Positions 14,747 to 41,730 of a DNA stretch of 64,000 bases are shown piece by piece; positions within the stretch are counted from its first letter, which is position 1, and each line of letters begins with the position of its first letter. Both the position numbers and the translations under genes were made by a program. Source of the stretch: Flaccisagitta enflata (taxonomy: Eukaryota > Chaetognatha > Sagittoidea > Aphragmophora); NCBI GenBank assembly GCA_965153355.1, contig OZ231127.1, positions 17,918,001 through 17,982,000 on the forward strand, in the 5' to 3' direction. The notes beneath the pieces are model-generated. The model did not search any database. It was not told the origin of the DNA and saw only the letters and a list, made by a program, of their open reading frames with translations.

Positions 14747-15772
14747 AAGTTGCGGACACGCAACTCTATAAGAGTCCGTCCGTCCGTAACCATCGAGTCG
14801 AAAAGTGTAGACACGCGCATTTCCGCCCCAGCCCACCAGGGAATGTGAGGCAATAAAACCTGCTTGAAAAAAAACCGGGTTTTATTACCGGGTTTTATTG
14901 GGCTTTTTCAAAGAAATTTTGAAAAAACCTGGGTTTTTTCAAAAAAATTCTATTCTTTTTTTAAAACCCGGGTTTTTTCAAAAAAAATTCCATTTTCATG
15001 ATTGTGTGCTGCTCAAAAACATTTATCTTCATAAAATATAGTTTCTCCCTATTTTGATATTTATGTTTCTTATTACTTTATCAGCAAATTGTTGATAAAT
15101 TGACTTTTCCTAACACTGACATTTTACAGATCAAAGTGATAATATCACTTTTCTCATGCTCAGAATCAGTACCTCAGCAATGTTTTGGCAACCAGGACTC
15201 ATACATGGCTCAATTCCTTCAATGATTAGTTCAACCTAATGCGACACTGTAATGAAGTTTCTGAAGAATTCTCATCATGCTAGCTTTAAACAATCTGTGA
15301 AATTCACTGATCCAAACAATTCATTAGCTCCATACTTGGCACCGAGTTTGTTATTCACATGATTGCATTCAGTTTTCAGTTTTTCTTCAGTTACACTTGT
15401 ATTCAGTAAGATCAAGAAAACATGGCTGGTGGTAGAAGATACTCGTCCGGAGAAAAACTTGACCCAATCAGAAACGGTTTTGAAACAATAAGAATTGTGT
15501 TTGTGTTATTTATATGTAGCAATATTATACATACATCAGTTTGCCTATAACATTATTTAAGTATCCCTATTCTATGGTTAGTTTTTTGAACATGAATATA
15601 TCCAAGTTTAGAATGTTTTTACAGTACCACACAATTAACTTTTGAAAAAACCCGAAGTTTGAAAAAACGCCTGATAAAACCCGGGTTTTTTCGGTTTTTT
15701 TCAAAATTTTGGGTTTTTTACATTCCCTGCAGCCCACGCGTCCGCAACTGGTGGCCGTGTATCCGGCCTTGT
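14747..15772 (-). mobile_element. Short hairpin element carrying a nested hAT-like element
   Basis: Left end AAGTTGCGGACACGCAACTC followed by TCCGTCCGTCCG. The right end resumes after the insertion with GCGTCCGCAACTGGTGGCCG, then the GGCCG..CGGCC hairpin and TTGTT. The host copy is split at CAGCCCAC by the element at 14837-15729. Confidence 0.75.
14837..15729. mobile_element. Non-autonomous hAT-like element, 8-bp target duplication CAGCCCAC
   Basis: The ends are CAGGGAATGT (14837-14846) and ACATTCCCTG (15720-15729), flanked by CAGCCCAC on both sides (14829-14836 and 15730-15737). CAGGG-type ends with an 8-bp duplication are classic hAT features. The subterminal regions are rich in AACCCGGGTTTTTTC in both orientations. 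At 893 bp there is no transposase frame. Confidence 0.85.
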
Positions 15773-16094
15773 TCTCTATCGCTTTCTTTCCATCCAATTT
15801 TGTTTTCCCATCCGTCCATTGTTCTCTCTCAATCATTCTTTCTTGCTTATCCATGTTTGCAGCACATCAACGCCCCTGTGCATAAACCAAAACAATTCTG
15901 GCATCAGTGCCCTGTTCACCCCCCCCCCGTGCGATTCAGACTCGGTTTTCTTTTCATTCGTTCTTTACATTTTGCCTTCCTTCAAGTTTTTCAAGCTTAT
16001 ACACGAACAGGAAGCCCACAAAGCCCGCACACCTGGGTACTGTTTTCGAACTCGCTGATGTCTTTTGTTTTACATACTTTCTAAGTGGGTTTTT

Positions 16095-16182
16095 ATTTAG
16101 GGTTAGGGGTAGGGTTAGGGTTGAGGTTGGGCTTGGTTTTAGGGTTAGGGTTAGGGTCAGAGCTAGCGTTAGGGCTAGGTGA
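16095..16182 (+). repeat. Interstitial TTAGGG-type telomere-like tract
   Basis: About 88 bp of degenerate GGGTTA/GGGTTAGG repeats (TTTAGGGTTAGGGGTAGGG, GGGTTAGGGTTAGGGTCAG). The unit matches the TTAGGG telomere repeat of most animals other than insects and many other arthropods. It lies 80 bp from the 3' end of the coding region at 16265-16810. Confidence 0.8.
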
Positions 16183-16264
16183 GAGCTGGGTTTTATACAT
16201 TTCAACCCGAATCTACTCGAATTTAAGCTTCGCCCAAATGGGAAAACTCGGTAAAAACAAAAGA

Positions 16265-16810
16265 TCAGTAGCGTCTTCGAAATTTCTTCCCAAACCTGTG
16301 CATGTTCTGGTAATCCTTGAGCGGAGAACCGGTCCAGCTCTCGTACGGAACCTCGACGTATTTTTGAATGGATGGCGAGAATACCATGGTAGAATTTTGT
16401 CTCGGTTTTTTTATCAGCACTTCTCCACCTTCTTCGTCCCACCATCTCACCATATACTCGTCTTTGTCGTCTTTTTTCTCGAGTTCCGCTTCTGAGGGTG
16501 ACGATGCAGTCGACAACTGCCGCTTTTGCGAGTCGGCTGAGACATCGTCAGTCGTCACGAGGTTCTTCCCGTCATTTACGGCTTTAGTGTCTCTCACGTT
16601 ATGGTCGCCCGTACTCTGTTTGTCTGTCCCCGAGGGTAAGTCCTTATATTCTCGCTCGGCATTTGGTAGAGTTGCTAAAGTTCGGAATACTGTCTTACTG
16701 AATGGGTGTATCGAAATCGGACAGATTGATATCAGTGAAGGCACTGAGGTTTTTATCCTTGACGTTTGCGACATGAGGTGACGACAAAATGAATTAAAAG
16801 TAAAACTCAT
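16265..16810 (-). CDS. Possible mitochondrial protein, unknown family
   Basis: A 181-codon frame. The first ~45 residues are rich in Ser, Arg and hydrophobic residues, lack acidic residues and hold two Met (1 and 13), as in a mitochondrial presequence. The middle is low-complexity and charged (Ser, Asp, Lys). The C-terminal ~65 residues look folded: EYMVRWWDEEGGEV, FSPSIQKYVEVPYESW and a basic end FGKKFRRRY. I compared it mentally with small complex I subunits and mitoribosomal proteins and could not place it. No intron is needed. It could also be the last exon of a longer gene. Confidence 0.45.
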   Translation of the reverse strand: MSFTFNSFCRHLMSQTSRIKTSVPSLISICPISIHPFSKTVFRTLATLPNAEREYKDLPSGTDKQSTGDHNVRDTKAVNDGKNLVTTDDVSADSQKRQLSTASSPSEAELEKKDDKDEYMVRWWDEEGGEVLIKKPRQNSTMVFSPSIQKYVEVPYESWTGSPLKDYQNMHRFGKKFRRRY

Positions 16811-17381
16811 TCTCTAATGTCTTTGAGGGCTCAACTTGGCCAGCTGGAAAAGACAAAACAATATGTAAACTGGATTCAGTAACGAGTCAAACGAGCCGCA
16901 AAATAAAACTAGCTGTAGTATGAAGTGGTAACAACGAATGAGTTACGTGTGTATAATGAGATATTGAGACAAAATGCCTGTAAAATGATTTGCACCAAAA
17001 CATATACTGCGCGAGAAGTGTAAATATGAGAACCTCCATGAATCAGAGATCGTAGTTGAAGGGTATCCTCCGGCAGCACCCGTAGTATATCTAGTAAGAA
17101 TAGTTGCAACCTTTAAACCCCAACGACAGCCTGTCAATAAACTTGATTTTCAGGCAGCAGACCTGCGCAGGGAATAAGGCACCACTTCGCAAAGGATAAG
17201 ACTAGTACATCTTCGTGAACCTTGTTTGACCCGTTAATGAGGGTGTATCTGTCATTATTGTCAAATAGCGTTACAATGCCTTATTGGAATTGCGTTGAGA
17301 AAGTCCTTGAATGATAACGATTGCTGCGCTCATAAAGCCTAACTCCTGTTCAGGCGAAGAAACTGCTAGTGAGTAAACAAA

Positions 17382-18440
17382 CTAGTGAGTAAACATATCA
17401 AGTGTTATTTCCGGTTGCACATGAGTGAGCGTGAACATCAGCTTAACAAACTCGGCCTGGTCCAGAGATCCATTGCTGTCGGCGTCACCCGTGGAGAAAA
17501 TGCTCTCCACTGTCCGTTCTGTCATCGCGTGTTTCGTCATCAGATACTTCTTGACATCGGCCAACGGGACATCATCAGCCCCTTCCCTTCGCAACGCGCT
17601 AAAAAGCGCCAAAAGTTGACTTTCAATCTCCGGCAGAATCGTGAAATGGCGAACCGTTTGAGATTCCGACATCCAGATCTCAGAAACTTCCTCCAAATCT
17701 TTTCCAGCGTCGACGTGAGGACCATCATCCTTTTCAGGACCATGTATCACTTTCTCCCCAGTTTCCGCATCCGCGACTGAAGTTTCAGTTTTGACCCGAC
17801 CCTCAATCTTCATGAAGTCACGGCCTTGAAACCCTGTCTCAACCGAATTGCACAGATCTTCCTCCATCTTAACGACCTCCTGGTCAACCGCGACCTCCTC
17901 CGAGGAGCACTCTGCGCTGACCTCCACCTCCTCCGTGGAGTATTCGTTATGAGCCACGATCTCATTCGTGGAACATTCGTCATGAACCACGATCTCCTCC
18001 GAGGAGCATTCTATGGTGACCATTTGTACGTGTCCACCATGTATTAGCGCATACATGAAACCAATGAATTCTGAACGACCAAACGAATTGTTATTGTTGT
18101 TCTCGGACGCTGAAAACGCGATATCCAATAACGCGCCGCTAATTCCATGTTTTTCCATCAAGTAGCGCTTAACGTCGGCCAGAGGCAAGAGAGACTCGCC
18201 ATTTTTGAGCAAGGAACTGAATATCCTCGACAGTTGCTCCTTCGTTTCGGGTGTTACGGCGGGCAGTTGATCGGTTCGACGACGATCATCCCCACCGTCC
18301 TCTCTCTCCCTTCGTCGGAAACACCAGAATATCAGCAGGCCAATGACGATGCCTATAGGCACGGTGAAAAGGGGCTGCCAATGGGGCATGGCTGCCAACA
18401 AAGAATCACAAGACTTGTTCTGGGTACAAGGATGAGTCAT
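17382..18440 (-). CDS. Membrane-anchored EF-hand protein
   Basis: Single-exon frame of 352 codons. A hydrophobic helix at about residues 24-42 (PLFTVPIGIVIGLLIFWCF) followed by RRRERE predicts an N-out anchor with the rest cytosolic. Two similar EF-hand-pair-like modules follow, each with LPLADVK+YLM. Module 1 (about 62-135) has a degenerate calcium loop rich in Asn (ENNNNNSFGRSE). Module 2 (about 270-350) has a canonical loop, DADSNGSLDQAE, with ligands at 1, 3, 5, 7, 9 and 12. Between them lies an acidic segment made of repeats like SSEEIVVHDECSTNE. The duplicated module suggests internal duplication, with one loop losing calcium binding. No named orthologue is recognised. Confidence 0.7.
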   Translation of the reverse strand: MTHPCTQNKSCDSLLAAMPHWQPLFTVPIGIVIGLLIFWCFRRREREDGGDDRRRTDQLPAVTPETKEQLSRIFSSLLKNGESLLPLADVKRYLMEKHGISGALLDIAFSASENNNNNSFGRSEFIGFMYALIHGGHVQMVTIECSSEEIVVHDECSTNEIVAHNEYSTEEVEVSAECSSEEVAVDQEVVKMEEDLCNSVETGFQGRDFMKIEGRVKTETSVADAETGEKVIHGPEKDDGPHVDAGKDLEEVSEIWMSESQTVRHFTILPEIESQLLALFSALRREGADDVPLADVKKYLMTKHAMTERTVESIFSTGDADSNGSLDQAEFVKLMFTLTHVQPEITLDMFTH

Positions 18441-18559
18441 GTTCGGAAAGGCGAATTTTCCAGTCTTTTAAATTTCTGTTCTAAGGGGCCCTAAAATGAA
18501 TAAAATGAGGCACATGCTAAGATCATGTAAAAAATGTGTAAATTGGATTTCAACTGTTT

Positions 18560-19382
18560 TCAACGAATCAGTCTCCTGAGATTATAAAAGACGGCAGTGA
18601 ACGACCAGTAGATCAATGGAGCCACGAAAATGTACCAAAGCCATCCAGACACTTTGCCCACGAACCAATTAGAATAAAGACCCAACAGGAAGCTAAAATA
18701 ACCCATCAACGCTATCGTACTACCGCCTAGAAAATGGAACTTTTTAACGAAGTTTCTGGAGATGACGCCCATGGCGGCGGCGGGATACAAAACGAAAATC
18801 CCTCCGAGAGCCTGAGCCGCGAATATCACGATAGTCAAGATTCCGAAAAGTCCATGCCACGACGTGAAATGAGGTTTGTTGTTCAAAATCTTATTGTAGT
18901 AGATGACAGCGACTCCACAAGACCCTAAGACAGAGGCGAGCGTCATGGCGATCCAATGGAAACGGACCTTGAAATCAATGGAAACGGACCTTGAAATCAA
19001 TGAAAATCGCCATAAAATAAATAAATACGTTTATCTTGCAATATAACAAATACAGGCGCAACGAGATAAAACTCTTAATGAACAATTCTTGGATACCAAC
19101 CTTGCCCACGTAGCCTATTCTAAAACCAAGAAACGGCAGGGCCGCGAGGCAAGGCTGTAGGAACGAGAGTCCGCCTGGCAGGCAGACGGCGAAACTCAGT
19201 GTCATCAAAAATGGATGCCATAGAAATAGAGGACCATTTTGACCCCATATTGGTAGCGTAAGGTAAGTGAAGAACGCCAGAGCGGCGAGGCGCGGCGCGT
19301 GAGTCAAAATCACGGGAAGAGCAACGCCGTTCAATCCCATTTTTCGCCAAGTTGACGCAAATTCTCGCGTTTCGTATTGCAC
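18560..19382 (-). CDS. Cytochrome b561 domain-containing protein (CYB561D1/D2-like)
   Basis: Transmembrane di-heme electron-transfer protein that passes electrons (typically from ascorbate) across internal membranes. Exons 19101-19382 and 18560-18967 join in phase 0 (donor GTTGGT, acceptor TTTCAAG) to give 229 residues, the usual CYB561D2 length. Five to six hydrophobic helices are seen. The four heme-ligand histidines are recognisable in order: FLWHPFLM, VRFHWIAM, TSWHGLFG and KKFHFLGG. Family motif LYPAA follows the third. The ATG at 19382 or the one at 19340 could start the protein; the second fits family length slightly better. A 22-bp tandem duplication sits on the acceptor. Confidence 0.9.
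18955..18998 (-). repeat. 22-bp tandem duplication that doubles a splice acceptor
   Basis: Two exact copies of a 22-bp unit (18955-18976 and 18977-18998), each containing TTTCAAG|GTCCGTTTCC on the minus strand. The copy nearer the coding exon is in frame with cytochrome b561 (exon start 18967). Splicing at the other copy (exon start 18989) would add 22 nt and meet a stop four codons later. Confidence 0.85.
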
Positions 19383-21202
19383 TTGCAGTCTTTTTTCTCG
19401 GTAAAATCACTGATGAGATTAACACATCTCATTAGTTGATAGTCATTAAGACATTTTGAATAGCTCCCGTTACTTTTCTTTTTCAACCACAGTCTTGCCC
19501 TATTGAAAGATTGATAGGATAAGGCACGTCGAACAACAAAAGACAATTTGGTAAAAAAGGGGAAAAATTTCTAAAACAACCAAAATTAAAAAAAGTAAAG
19601 AGGGACAATATTGAGTCGTACTATCGGAGAAAAAAAAGGTTGGTTTGAATATTGTATTGGTAGAGTTTAGCAATAGCAGTTCATGCTATGAAAGTCTACT
19701 TCGATCTCTTTAGGCGCTTTCCAGTGCAGTGACAGACTTCTTCCAACGAATTTTTGGAACAATTATATACAGTGGAACCCCGCAATAACAGCCCCGCTTT
19801 TAAAGGTTCCCCATCAATAAAGGTCAATATTTTGAGGTCCCAAATAATAGTTTTAAATATGATTTCACCTCTCTTTAAAGGCTATCCTGAGATAAAGGTG
19901 AAAAATATCCAGTCCCATTGGTACCGATGAGGCGGGGTCCTACTGAATCTGAATCTGAATCATTTTCTTACAACACAATTCAACACTTCTCCCATCTTTT
20001 CTTGCAAAATACATAACCAGTACTTTCTGAAATCCCCAAAATCACATTTAAAATCGAATCAACAAAAACACATCAGCAATCTAACCATAAAACCCTTTAG
20101 TCTGTAAGTCTTTTGAGTCTGATAGTGGAAAGCACCTTCTACATTCTAAGACATTCATCGTTTATCGTTGCAAACTATCCAGGATACAATATTCAGTTAG
20201 TGTTAATGGTAAAACGATCGAATGTGAGCAAAAAACGTAACTCATCAAAATTCTAAGGTCGCAACGCGGGTAAAAATACTACTCTTGTTTCGTTGAACAT
20301 AGACGACATAAACACTCAATTACGAATTTTGTGCATGCCAAAATGCTTTCTCTTTCATATTTTGCAACATAGAAAAATAAATTCAGATAGTTTAAAACTT
20401 TATGTACATTTTACAAAGACTAGATCGAAAAGGAAATTAATTTTTGTGGACAGAATTTCATTTGGGTGGGTCAAACTCATGTAAACGACGAATTTCTAAA
20501 CACCGTATTGCTCTCTCCCCATTTGTGCAATTTTGTAAAACATACAAAACGATCACAAGTACAATTAAGTACGTAAGGCATATGATTTTAAACCAAACAC
20601 TCCCCTTCCTGTCAACGGAACATGTACATGTAAATAAGCGACTAAAACGGCGAAGAAAAGAAATCTATGAACATGATTACCATCTCAAAACGAATTGGAC
20701 GCAAATTCAACTTTTCCGTTTGCAGAATCGTTCAACAGATCAAGATACTTATATTATGCGTAATGAATAGCCATAACCGCATCTCTCTGTATAAATATAT
20801 GCACGAGAGACGTTGTCCGTAAGTACGCAATTAAAATAATGAATCAATTTTTTTAGCGATTATGTTTGCATAGACGCATATAAATGGAAATTCATTCAAG
20901 ATGATCAGGATGGATTTCATATGTAAAGAGTAACTAACTCAATAATTATAATAGTAAAATTTCAACAATGTAATAATAGTTTCCGTTACGTGCCTTGAAA
21001 AGGCAGGTTTCTTTTACCAACAACAAATATATATACTAACTTTCATGCATAGATCTAATAAGCGCTCGTTTACTTTTCACGGACAGACACTTCGCCAATG
21101 ATTTAAGTCTTTGAAGAATTCCAAGTCAATCACGGCCCTTACCCTGCCTCCCCCCCAACACACCTCAGACGCTTTTCATTAGACCCCCCAAAATTTCTTA
21201 AA
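19383..21202. other. Intergenic region and MAGI 3' flank
   Basis: No coding region could be supported here. It holds the 3' untranslated region of the MAGI gene (left of 21203), upstream sequence of the cytochrome b561 gene, and a pogo/Tigger-like MITE at 19770-19945. The rest is AT-rich unique-looking DNA. Confidence 0.6.
19770..19945. mobile_element. pogo/Tigger-like MITE (degenerate)
   Basis: Ends CAGTGGAACCCCGC and GCGGGGTCCTACTG are imperfect inverted repeats of the pogo/Tigger type (CAGTNGAACCCCG). Internal ATAAAGGT motifs are repeated. It is 176 bp and non-coding. Sister copies lie at 27150 and 34103. Confidence 0.7.
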
Positions 21203-37979
<16,777 letters not shown>

Positions 37980-38699
37980 CTTCCAATCCAAGCAGATGCC
38001 TGACTTCTTTATTTAGTTTTTTTTTCACCTCTCCATTGTTTTTATAGTGTTTTTCTTTCAACTTTCAAGTGCACTTGCAATTCCAAGTACCATCCACGCA
38101 CAGATAGGCACCTCGATGAGAAAGACAAAAGTGTGAAATAACATATGGTCCAACAATCTAGAGGCATCGAAACCTCCGGAAGCTAGAAAACGATAGAATG
38201 CAATAGAATATATATAACAGAAAAGCAAATGGTCAAAAATGAAACGTCATTTTAAACTTCTATCTACTGTAAAGGATCGGTGTCAAAATCGCATCACAAA
38301 GGGAGAGTAAAAGTCAGCTTTGGAAAAAAAGGGAATAATAAAGAGAAATATTCCAAGCCCGGTAATCAACAAGTGTGTCATGACAACTTGCCAGTGAGAT
38401 TTTATAGAATTGAGGAAGATTATACGAATAACTTTTTGAGTAGAGTAGAACATTGCCACTATATATGAGCATTGCCAAGCTTTTGAGTAGAATCAAGAAG
38501 CCTCAGCTTATGGAGAATGGAATGACTTTGAGATCTAGTCAGCGGATTGTTTGACCTAAGCCTCAAAATATATCATCTACTATTCAATTTTATATGCTAC
38601 AGTTGCCGTATTTTACATTCTTCCTAAGAAAAACAATTGGAAATGAAAAGTACATGAAAATGAAACGGATTGTGTAATTAAAATAAGACTGCTTCCGAC

Positions 38700-39179
38700 T
38701 ACAGACAGGACCCTAATAAGAGGTGAGGAGGGACCCAAATGTTTAGCAGCCCCCCCTACAACTTACATGGCTCAAGCAATTTTCTCAATTCCAGTGGCGG
38801 TTGACACCTTAGGTGGATACAATTGGCGCCACTGTGGTGTTTTTTGAATTTCCACCTAGAACACCCCTAAATTTTCAAAATTAGTGGAAAAAAAGCTTCA
38901 AAATTACAGTCCCCGACTGGGGACTGTAGTTTTTGAAGCTTTCTCGTCGCGTAAACGCGACTCGAGAAGATACACGACAAAAAAAAAAAAAAAAATTTCA
39001 AAAAATTTTTTTCAAAAAAAAAAAAAAAAATTTTCAAAAAAAAATTTTCAAAAAAAAAAAAATTTTTCAAAAAAAAATTTTCAAAAAAAAATTTTCAAAA
39101 AAAAAAAACCTTAATAGTAAGAGTCCATGACGGCACACCTTGGTATCCATGCACGCGCGCTCACTCGCTGTCTCTCTCT

Positions 39180-39248
<69 letters not shown>

Positions 39249-40495
39249 CGCAAACCTTTTTACCATGAAGGTGAACTTTGACCAGAGCAAATCTTCTGAA
39301 TACTATAAGTAGTTCAGCGTTGGGAATTACAAGTAACTAAATCAGTAATTGTTTATCATTTAAATCGTAATAATGAAATTGCTATAAAGCTGAACAACAA
39401 CATGAGTGAATGTAAAATGATAGTTAACTAATAAATGCATCACACAAAAATCTTTGAACAAATAAAGAGTCATCCGCAATATGTAAATGAGAAAAGTGCG
39501 AATCTCCTCAATGCAATGAACAATTCACCCACTCTCACAGCAGTAATATATTACTACATAAATATGTTTATATCTCATAAACCAGACTTCAGATTTAAAT
39601 CGAATTTTGCAGGGGCTGTTCAATTGATGTCCTTTAAATGAATACCAAATTAAAAAAAAAATTCACATAACTTTACTACCCTTTGCCTATGTAAACTGCC
39701 TAAGTCCTAGTAACATATTACTACATAAATAAGCTAATATCTCCTAAACCAGACTTCAGATTTAATTCGAATTTTGCAGGGGTGGTTTATTTACTATCCT
39801 TTACTTGTATACCAAATTAAAAAAAAATTCACATAAGTTTACTACCCTCTGCCTATGTAAATCGCCTAAGTCCCAGTAACATATTACTACATAAATAAAT
39901 TAGCTAATATCTCATGAACCAGACTTCAGATTTAATTCGAATTTTGCAGGGGCTGCTTATTCAGTGACCCTTACTTGTATACCAAATTAAAAAAAAATTC
40001 ACATAAGTTTACTACCCTCTGCCTATGTAAATCGCCTAAGTCCAGTAAAATATTACTATAAAAATAATAGGCAAAGGGTAGTAAAAGTTAGTGAATTTTT
40101 CTGAAAATTGGTACACAAGCTCCTATTGACCTAAAAACAACACCAGCAAAGTTTCATAAACTTCTGAAGTCTGGTTCCGAAAAAATCAAGGGTTTTAAAC
40201 AGACAAACAGACAGACAAACAGACAGACAGACAGACTACACATCACTGCTACTTCATAGTCACCGACGAAAACTGTTCGTCGGGGACAAAAATGTTCATT
40301 TTTTTGAGGGCAAATAATCTAAATTTAGGGGTGTTCTAAATGGAAATTCCAAAATCGCCACAGTAGCGCCAATTGTATCCACCAAAGGTGTCAACCGCTA
40401 CTGGAAGTGAGAAAATTACTTGAGCCATGTGAGCTGTAGGGGGGGCTGCTAAACCTTTGGGTCCCTCCTCACTTCTTATTAGGGTCCTGTCTGTA
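38700..40495 (+). mobile_element. Large hairpin/foldback element, copy B
   Basis: Outer inverted arms (about 175 bp) start TACAGACAGGACCCTAATAA and end in its inverted match. The inner body is 38893-40287: a 5' hairpin with ACAGTCCCC-GACT-GGGGACTGT, then GTCGCG-TAAA-CGCGAC. Poly-A/TTTTC low complexity, one unit of the 22-bp minisatellite and a (GT)n tract (39180-39250) follow. Three ~165-bp core repeats, a partial inverted core, (CAGA)n and a 3' hairpin CCGACGA..TCGTCGG complete it. No coding region. Confidence 0.8.
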
Positions 40496-41730
40496 AACCG
40501 ATTGAGAATTAATTCAAAACGTGCGATTAAATCCCAGTCATAACTTGAGTAAGGCAGCTATCACGGTTTATTGAAAATGAAACCACCCTGCCAATATTTG
40601 AGTATCAGAACGAATCACAAAACTTTTTTGGATGCCATTAGGGGAAACCCGAAGACTTGTACCATCAGAATTTACGACGAGCTGAGCCTATTTTATCTTT
40701 TTTTGCGCCTCTTGTCGCCACTGATTATGCGAAGCCTAACAGGGTGTGCAAAATTATCCGGAATTGGCAGTTACTTTTCTTAAAAATCCTGTACAAATAA
40801 TAATTTTTGAAACCAGAAGGGGTAGATTTGAAAAAGTATCTTTTTTACCATTCAAAACCAAAATTCACAAAGAATAAAAAAGTCAGAAATAAAACTTTTC
40901 AGGTAAATTTGACTCAGATAAAACACTCCTTGAAAGGATTGATTAAAAAAAACTGAAATTCTGATGTTAGTTTTTCTTTCCTTTTAAGCCTAGTTTATTT
41001 GCATATGTGAGCTCCATTGATGTTGACTTAATTTACCTACCTCAGCATAGTGTGAGTCAAGCTAAGAAAGTTACTATGGAGTGGTTACAAATACAAAAAT
41101 CTATAATTTTGTTACCAATTCTTTCTATGAAATAAGATCCTGTCAAAATCAAAATCTTTGCTTCAATTCATATAACTCCCATAGTGACAAGGGATCTAGA
41201 AAAGACCTACCAACAATTTTAGCTTCTAGTATAATTAACTGAGGTACTCAGGCTTATATTTCATAGTCCTGGGTTACTTCTAAGTAAAGTTTTCTTTCTA
41301 TGGAGCTAGTCCGGATAATTTCGCACACGCTGTTAGTTGCCTAGAATGTCCATCATGGACACCATGGCTGATGTATTGTGCATACTAGAACAGTATATTC
41401 GGCCGCCCTGGGTTAAAAAATACGCGAGTAGAGATTGTTAGCAAATGTTGCGTTATTACGTGCTTCCTGCGCTGTTCAATTTTCTTAATAAAATTGATGT
41501 CTGAAGAATTCTTCAGGGCAGCGAATATATCCTAACAAAAACACGGAAATAACTTTGTAAAAGCATAAGCACGTTGCATGCAACGAAGCATTTTGAGAGA
41601 GACAGCGCGCGACAATTTGTTACAATACAGCTAAAACGATAATCTTTTTTTAACTATTGGAGTTTTGCTATTAGCCACTAACTTACACCTAAAATAACAC
41701 CATATGTGGGTACAGCAAAACAGAATCTCA

